Assembly (NCBI GenBank): GCA_045649105.1 | Contig: JAZRPG010000007.1 | Span: 1-11,352 of the forward strand | DNA from: JAZRPG01 sp045649105 | GTDB taxonomy: Bacteria; Bacillota; Clostridia; Oscillospirales; JAAYXM01 | Length of the DNA: 11,352 bases | Direction of reading: 5' to 3' | Shown here: positions 6,647 through 11,352 of the stretch, piece after piece | Position numbering within the stretch: the first letter of the stretch is position 1 | Layout of the letters: every line of letters starts with the position of its first letter | Translations under genes and position numbers: made by a program | Notes under the pieces: generated by a model | Database searches by the model: none | What the model saw: the letters and a program-made list of their open reading frames with translations, nothing else | What the model was told of the DNA's origin: nothing

Positions 6647-7176
6647 GTATTGAAAAGACAATAGACAGCCGGAGGATATATAAAGGGGAAATAATAGGCA
6701 TGCGCGTGGATACGGTCGAAATGCCCGATGGGCGCCGTACAAAGCGCGAGGTGTGCGAGCATAACGGAGGCGTTGCCGTGCTTCCCGTTACGGACTCGGG
6801 AGAGGTTGTGCTCGTGTCGCAGTTCCGCTATCCTTTCGGATGCGAGCTTGTTGAGGCGCCTGCGGGAAAGCTTGAACCCGGGGAGGAACATCTTGCCTGC
6901 GGAATACGCGAGCTTTCCGAGGAGACGGGATACAGCGCAAGCGAGATGAAGTATCTCGGGTTTATATATCCGTCGCCCGGTTATCTGACGGAGAAAATAC
7001 ATCTCTATCTTGCGCGCGGGCTTTCCGAGGGCGAGGCGCATCCGGACGAGGGTGAGGAGCTCACACTGCGGAAAATGAGTTTTAAAAAAGCGCTTTCAAT
7101 GTGCGATTCGGGAGAGATAAACGATGCAAAGACCGTTGCGGTAATATATCGCGCGGCGAGATTTATGGGGATATAA
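6643..7176 (+). CDS. Nudix hydrolase, ADP-ribose pyrophosphatase type
   Basis: The 177-residue product carries a complete Nudix box from Gly75 to Tyr97 (GKLEPGE, then seven residues, then RELSEETGY), matching G-x5-E-x7-RE-U-x-EE-x-G-U with all catalytic Glu residues. A Pro at 112 in the SPGYL segment, 16 residues after the last box Gly, is the mark of the ADP-ribose pyrophosphatase subgroup (NudF-like). It would cleave ADP-ribose to AMP and ribose-5-phosphate in the cytoplasm. The gene starts inside the cinA stop (ATGA overlap at 6643-6646), with GGAG at 6634-6637 as RBS, so the two are translationally coupled. CinA N-terminal domains are also linked to ADP-ribose hydrolysis, so the pair suggests shared work on NAD breakdown products. 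Substrate specificity is predicted from the family, not shown. Confidence 0.92.
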   Translation: MSIEKTIDSRRIYKGEIIGMRVDTVEMPDGRRTKREVCEHNGGVAVLPVTDSGEVVLVSQFRYPFGCELVEAPAGKLEPGEEHLACGIRELSEETGYSASEMKYLGFIYPSPGYLTEKIHLYLARGLSEGEAHPDEGEELTLRKMSFKKALSMCDSGEINDAKTVAVIYRAARFMGI

Positions 7177-7203
7177 CAGAGCTAACAGGGGGAGGAAGGT
7201 AAA

Positions 7204-7896
7204 ATGGCGAAAAAAATACTTGTGGTAGAGGACGAAAAGGCGATAGCGGATATTCTGAATTTCAACCTCAAGAAGGACGGATACGATGTCATATGCGCAT
7301 ATGACGGAGAGGAAGGTCTCCGCATGGCGCTGGAGGACGCGCCTGACCTGATTCTTCTTGATGTGATGCTTCCGAAGCTTGACGGGTTTGAGGTTTGCAA
7401 GGCTGTCAGGCGTGAGTCAAACACGCCCATACTGATGCTTACTGCGCGCGAGGAGGAGGTCGATAAAGTTCTCGGCCTCGAGCTTGGCGCGGACGATTAT
7501 ATTACAAAGCCGTTTTCCATGCGTGAGCTCATGGCGCGTATAAAGGCAAATGTGCGCAGAAGCTCGCAGGAATCGGAGGAGACTTCCTCCGCAGACGGCA
7601 AGCTTGTATTCGGCGATATTGTAATAAATCTCAACAGCATGGATGTAAGAAAAGCAGGGCAGTTTGTCGAGCTTACGCCGAGAGAGTTTGAGCTTGTGAA
7701 GTTTCTTGCAACACAGCCGAATAAGGTATTTTCGCGCGAGGAGCTTATGGAGAAGGTCTGGAATTACGAATATTACGGAGACCTGCGCACGGTTGATGTG
7801 ACGGTGCGCCGTCTCCGTGAGAAGATAGAGGACAACCCCGCCGAGCCCGTGCGGATTGTAACGCGGCGCGGCGCAGGGTATATGTTCGCAGATTAG
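7204..7896 (+). CDS. walR: OmpR/PhoB-family response regulator WalR (YycF)
   Basis: WalR is the transcription regulator of the WalRK system that adjusts cell-wall hydrolases to peptidoglycan metabolism. The 230-residue product has a receiver domain (about 3-117) with acidic pocket Glu9/Asp10, phosphoacceptor Asp53 in LILLDVMLP, Thr80 and Lys102. A winged-helix DNA-binding domain follows (about 132-230) with VELTPREFELVKFLA, a recognition-helix region near RTVDVTVRRLREKI and a TRRGAGYMF wing. GLELGADDYITKPF is close to that of known WalR proteins, and the order walR-walK-walH-walI fixes the identity. The start has a strong purine-rich RBS, GGGGGAGGAAGG at 7188-7199. The gap to the Nudix gene is 27 bases with no visible promoter or WalR-type repeat box. 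An internal promoter within the Nudix gene is not excluded. Confidence 0.93.
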   Translation: MAKKILVVEDEKAIADILNFNLKKDGYDVICAYDGEEGLRMALEDAPDLILLDVMLPKLDGFEVCKAVRRESNTPILMLTAREEEVDKVLGLELGADDYITKPFSMRELMARIKANVRRSSQESEETSSADGKLVFGDIVINLNSMDVRKAGQFVELTPREFELVKFLATQPNKVFSREELMEKVWNYEYYGDLRTVDVTVRRLREKIEDNPAEPVRIVTRRGAGYMFAD

Positions 7897-7902
7897 ACAT
7901 AC

Positions 7903-7910
7903 GGAGGGGG
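7903..7910 (+). promoter_or_regulatory. RBS that selects the TTG start of walK
   Basis: GGAGGGGG ends 7 bases before TTG at 7918. The nearest in-frame ATG, at 7933, would be 22 bases away, which is too far, so the rare TTG start is supported. Confidence 0.75.
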
Positions 7911-7917
7911 AAATATC

Positions 7918-9678
7918 TTGCGCTCACTTCAGATGAAGCTCGTTTTCGTGCTTGTGCTGCTCATTGTTTCTGTTATGGCAATCGTAGGCACATTTATGTT
8001 AAATCGCGTCTCGGTATATTATTTTGACGATTTTACGGAGCAGATGAACTCGGTATTCAATTCCGAGCTGTTTTACATGCTCAAAAACGAGGCTAAGGCA
8101 GATGATGGGGCGGCGCGCCTTAAACAGGCGATGGAGGCATATTCCTCTGCTCTGCGCATAAGCAGCTACAGGAATTTTTACATACTTGACGGTGAGACCG
8201 GGAAAACGCTTGCCGGCTCAAATGACGACGAGGTGGTGCGCACCCCGGCGATTATTTCTGCCCTCAGCGGCAGAATCGGGCAGGAGAAGCGCATTTCAAG
8301 CGGATATATTGACCGCGCAGCGCCGATAGAGGTTGACGGAAAGGTTAAGTATATCGTGTATATAAAGGATGTCAAGCAGGATTTGCAGGACCTTACGGCG
8401 TCAATGTTTGCGATAATTCTGCGCTCAATTCTTTTTGCCCTTCTTATCGCGGTGCTTTTGAGCTTTCTTCTTGCAAAGACGATAACAAATCCGATAGAAA
8501 ATATTACAAAGAGCGCAAAGCTTATGTCGCTCGGCGAATTTGACGCCGTGCTTCCCGTGCGCTCAAACGATGAGATAGGGACTCTTACGCAGACGTTTAA
8601 CGACATGGCTTCTGCGCTTAATACAACACTTGAGAAGGTCGAGGGCGAGAGAAATAAGCTCAACACAATGTTCTTATATATGACAGACGGCGTCACAGCC
8701 TTTTCAAAGGACGGTTCCCTTCTGCACTTTAACCCGGCATCTGTCGGCATGCTTGGGTTTGATTCGGAGAAGGATAAGACATTTGACGGTATTTTTAAAA
8801 GATACGGGATTGAGTTTTCCTCGCTTCTTGATATGAGCGAAGCTTTTGCTGAGCACAGCATAAACACAAACGAGAGAACCCTTAAGGTGAGCTTTGCTCC
8901 GTTCGGGAGCGAAGAGGGAGAGCATGGAATCATCGCTGTAATTCACGACTTCACGGAGCAGCAGAAGCTTGAGAACTCACGCCGTGAGTTTGTCGCAAAT
9001 GTATCGCACGAGCTTCGCACGCCGCTTACAAACATAAAAAGCTATACCGAGACGCTCGCAGAGGCGGGCGATGCACCGGAGGAGATGAAGGAGCAGTTCT
9101 ACGGAGTTATACTGAACGAAACGGACAGAATGACTCGCATAGTAAAAGACCTGCTTACCTTGTCACGGCTTGATTCGGCAAAGATGGACTGGAAGATGGC
9201 GACATTCTCGCTTAAAAAGAGCGTCGAAAACGCTTACAGAGCAATGGAGCTTGATGCAAGACGGCATAATCAGAAGCTTACGCTGTCGCTCGGGACAGAG
9301 CTTCCGGATATCTACGGCGACCGCGAGCGCATAGAACAGGTTTTTATAAATCTCCTGTCGAATGCAGTAAAATATACGCCGGACGGCGGCAGGATTGACC
9401 TTTCCGCCGAAAACTGCGGAGAATATGTAAAGATTACGGTGCGCGACAACGGAATCGGCATTCCGGAGAAGGATTTGCCACGCCTGTTTGAGCGTTTTTA
9501 TCGCGTGGACAAGGCCAGAAGCCGCGAGCAGGGCGGAACAGGGCTCGGCCTTGCAATTGCGAAGGAAATTGCAGAATTCCATGGCGGTGAGATAAAGCTT
9601 GAAAGCAAGTTCGGAAGCGGAACGACCGCAACTGTTACGCTTAAGAAGAATATGCCGGACGGCGGAGGTGCTAAATGA
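7918..9678 (+). CDS. walK: Sensor histidine kinase WalK (YycG)
   Basis: WalK is the membrane kinase that phosphorylates WalR. The 586-residue product has transmembrane helix 1 at about 7-28, an extracytoplasmic sensor of about 130 residues, and transmembrane helix 2 at about 163-186. A HAMP linker (about 187-240) and a PAS-like domain (about 245-345) follow. The HisKA domain has phosphoacceptor His364 in SHELRTPL. The ATPase domain has an N-box with Asn478 and Asn482 (NLLSNAVKYTPDG), DNGIGIP at 510-516, the FERFYRVDKARS F-box region and GGTGLGLAIAK at 539-549. This TM-sensor-TM-HAMP-PAS-kinase layout is the WalK architecture. Its start is TTG, backed by GGAGGGGG at 7903-7910. The stop overlaps the walH start as ATGA. 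All motifs needed for activity are present. The signal sensed outside the cell cannot be read. Confidence 0.94.
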   Translation: MRSLQMKLVFVLVLLIVSVMAIVGTFMLNRVSVYYFDDFTEQMNSVFNSELFYMLKNEAKADDGAARLKQAMEAYSSALRISSYRNFYILDGETGKTLAGSNDDEVVRTPAIISALSGRIGQEKRISSGYIDRAAPIEVDGKVKYIVYIKDVKQDLQDLTASMFAIILRSILFALLIAVLLSFLLAKTITNPIENITKSAKLMSLGEFDAVLPVRSNDEIGTLTQTFNDMASALNTTLEKVEGERNKLNTMFLYMTDGVTAFSKDGSLLHFNPASVGMLGFDSEKDKTFDGIFKRYGIEFSSLLDMSEAFAEHSINTNERTLKVSFAPFGSEEGEHGIIAVIHDFTEQQKLENSRREFVANVSHELRTPLTNIKSYTETLAEAGDAPEEMKEQFYGVILNETDRMTRIVKDLLTLSRLDSAKMDWKMATFSLKKSVENAYRAMELDARRHNQKLTLSLGTELPDIYGDRERIEQVFINLLSNAVKYTPDGGRIDLSAENCGEYVKITVRDNGIGIPEKDLPRLFERFYRVDKARSREQGGTGLGLAIAKEIAEFHGGEIKLESKFGSGTTATVTLKKNMPDGGGAK

Positions 9679-11021
9679 GTACTAAAGAGCGCATAAAAAG
9701 CGTGCTCATTTGCGTACTGCTTGTCGGGGTCGTTTATCTTACGTATGCCGTCTGGTTTTATAACAGCCCGTTCGGGGATTTGTCTTTCGGCGGGATATTA
9801 AACTTATCGGGCGGGAAAATATTAAGCGAGACAAGCACTGACAACGCAGACACGAACAGATTCGGAATAAGGCCGATGTCTGTCGTTTTGCGTGACAGTG
9901 CAGGTGCGCGCGGCGCGATATACAGAAGCTCAGAAAGCGACGGAATATATAATAAATTGCGCGAGAGCTTAAAGAGCGCACTTGCCGGCGCAAAAAGGGG
10001 CGTGAGAGTCGGTGCGGCGGAGTGGAACGAGAAGCTTTTGAAAAACGGCGTCCTGTGCGACTATTTCGGTGAAGTGCCTGCGAGCGCGGTTTCAAAATGG
10101 GTATCCGGCACATACAGAGAGGATATTTCGGCTCTCGGCAGGTACTTTTTATTATCAGCTGACGGAAAAGACGCGGTGCTGTATATAAAAAACGGAGCAT
10201 CAGGCGAGGTGTGGAAATACGAAACAGGGCTTTCTTCAGATGAGCTTTTGCAGACCATGAGCACAGTAACGGCACAGAAGGCAACGCTTGCCGCAGAGCG
10301 AAAAGAGGAAGATTTCCGCGCTGTGCCGCCTGAAATGCCGATAATTGAAGGGCGGCCCGCGCCGTCAGTGCTCAGCGCATATAACCCGATTTCGACATTC
10401 TCGCAGGAAATTACAGAGTCTGTTCTCCGGAGATTCAAGCTGTCTCACAGCAATCCCGGAAAGTATGCCGAGCAGGACGGGACACAGGTATATGTCGCAG
10501 ACATGGTAACGCTTAAAATATCTCCGAACGGAGTCGTTACCTACAGTGATACGCGTGACGAAATAGACGATACGCTCGGGATAGGCATTGAGTCCGAAGG
10601 TGAGGTCCCGACGGTTTCAGAGGCACTTGAAGGAGCACGCAGGCTTGCGGAGGGGATTGCGTCAGAGCTTCCCGGAACGGGAGGGATATATTTAGCGGCA
10701 ATAACGGAGACAGATGGCGGATTTGAGATAGTATTCGGAAGACATGTCGGCGGAATCCCTGTTGATATGGCAAGCACCGTGTATTTTGTCCGCATAGTGA
10801 CAGAGCATAGAAGCATAAGCTCGGCGACCGTGAACTTAAGAAGCTTTGATTCGGGAAGCGCACCGTCAGAGACTATGAGCGAGCGCCTTGCCGCCGCTGC
10901 GATGAACGGAAGCGGAAAGAGCGGTGAGCTTGGGCTTCGCTACTCAGATACGGGTTCCGGCACGGTGGGGACGGCCTGGTATATAGGCGGGTTCAGCAGG
11001 CAGAGCGACGGGGAGGATTAA
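9675..11021 (+). CDS. walH: WalRK accessory membrane protein WalH (YycH)
   Basis: WalH is a membrane-anchored extracytoplasmic protein that, with WalI, modulates WalK activity: inhibiting it in Bacillus and reported as activating it in Staphylococcus. The 448-residue product is close to the usual family length and has one N-terminal membrane helix (about 7-29) after a short basic tail. The rest is a soluble, probably external domain with no visible catalytic motif. The internal sequence is divergent, so the call rests largely on length, topology, and position between walK and a clear walI. The start overlaps the walK stop in ATGA, with GGAGGTG at 9664-9670 as RBS, which implies translational coupling with the kinase. 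Confidence 0.87.
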   Translation: MSTKERIKSVLICVLLVGVVYLTYAVWFYNSPFGDLSFGGILNLSGGKILSETSTDNADTNRFGIRPMSVVLRDSAGARGAIYRSSESDGIYNKLRESLKSALAGAKRGVRVGAAEWNEKLLKNGVLCDYFGEVPASAVSKWVSGTYREDISALGRYFLLSADGKDAVLYIKNGASGEVWKYETGLSSDELLQTMSTVTAQKATLAAERKEEDFRAVPPEMPIIEGRPAPSVLSAYNPISTFSQEITESVLRRFKLSHSNPGKYAEQDGTQVYVADMVTLKISPNGVVTYSDTRDEIDDTLGIGIESEGEVPTVSEALEGARRLAEGIASELPGTGGIYLAAITETDGGFEIVFGRHVGGIPVDMASTVYFVRIVTEHRSISSATVNLRSFDSGSAPSETMSERLAAAAMNGSGKSGELGLRYSDTGSGTVGTAWYIGGFSRQSDGED

Positions 11022-11024
11022 AAT

Positions 11025-11352
11025 ATGGATTGGTCGAGAGTTAAGACGATTATGATAGCGCTCCTGCTTGGTGTAAATATTTTCCTCCTCATAACATACA
11101 TCGGGCAGGACAACAGATACAGGCGTGATGAGCTTGCGGCGAGAAGTGATATATGCAGTATCCTCGCCGCGCAGAATATTGAGGTTGATGAGAAGCTGAT
11201 TCCGCTTGACTCGGTGACAATACGCCCCGCTGTGCTTGAAAACAAAGGGCCGGATACAAAAAAGATTGCGTCATCAATACTCGGAGATGTTTCCGAGAGC
11301 GAGACGGAAGAAGGAACGGTATATACGGGAAAGACCGGAAACATATTGTTTT
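11025..11352 (+). CDS. walI: WalRK accessory protein WalI (YycI), 3'-truncated by window edge
   Basis: Only the first 109 residues are visible and the frame is open at the right edge. The N-terminus reads MDWSRVKTIMIALLLGVNIF, the highly conserved start of YycI proteins, where MDWS and a basic residue precede a single membrane helix (about residues 7-26). The remainder begins the extracytoplasmic domain. WalI forms a heterodimer with WalH in the membrane and adjusts WalK activity. The start is supported by GGGAGG at 11011-11016, which overlaps the end of walH, and the two genes are 3 bases apart. The usual length is about 250-280 residues, so more than half lies beyond the window. Confidence 0.9.
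   Translation, partial: MDWSRVKTIMIALLLGVNIFLLITYIGQDNRYRRDELAARSDICSILAAQNIEVDEKLIPLDSVTIRPAVLENKGPDTKKIASSILGDVSESETEEGTVYTGKTGNILF

Noticed and set aside
8178..8933. Long minus-strand open frame (251 codons) inside walK
   Set aside because: It lies wholly antisense to a complete, motif-rich kinase gene and its translation shows no recognisable domain. It is best explained by the codon use of the + strand gene.

Overview
The window looks like a stretch of chromosome from a strictly anaerobic, Gram-positive Clostridia-type bacterium. The evidence is an oxygen-sensitive indolepyruvate:ferredoxin oxidoreductase, a WalR/WalK system with both accessory proteins WalH and WalI (a Firmicutes arrangement), strong AGGAGG-type ribosome binding sites, and a rhodanese-less ThiI. 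Base composition is about half G+C by eye, with frequent ATA (Ile) codons. The genus cannot be told from the sequence. All ten genes are on the + strand and packed tightly, and the longest gap between genes is about 180 bases. No RNA gene, mobile element, CRISPR array or phage gene was seen.

Bases 1-1581 carry the 3' part of iorA (cut by the window edge) and all of iorB, the two subunits of indolepyruvate:ferredoxin oxidoreductase. This enzyme oxidises aryl-pyruvates made by transamination of aromatic amino acids to aryl-acetyl-CoA. A candidate promoter and a leader hairpin (1612-1677) precede a second group, 1693-4044: a tandem-ACT-domain protein, a CofE-like (F420-0:gamma-glutamyl ligase family) protein and a PLP enzyme of the methionine gamma-lyase/YnbB family. 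A strong bidirectional-looking terminator at 4050-4095 closes the group. The theme is amino-acid catabolism and sensing, but the functions of the CofE-like and YnbB-like proteins are not established.

A good sigma-A-type promoter at 4166-4194 starts a third group: thiI (tRNA 4-thiouridine synthesis), cinA (NMN deamidase/pyrophosphatase-type protein), an ADP-ribose-type Nudix hydrolase, then walR, walK, walH and walI (cut by the right edge). Gaps are 27 bases or less, and two junctions are 4-base ATGA overlaps. No terminator or convincing promoter was seen between the Nudix gene and walR, so the cell-wall-homeostasis system may be partly co-transcribed with the tRNA-thiolation and nucleotide-repair genes.

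The window is mostly recognisable core metabolism and signalling, and no clearly new system is visible. The points most worth a second look are the CofE-like protein beside an amino-acid operon, the leader hairpin lying between a predicted transcription start and the ribosome binding site, the direct repeat around the thiI promoter, the divergent loop in the CinA deamidase domain, and the possible read-through into walRKHI.
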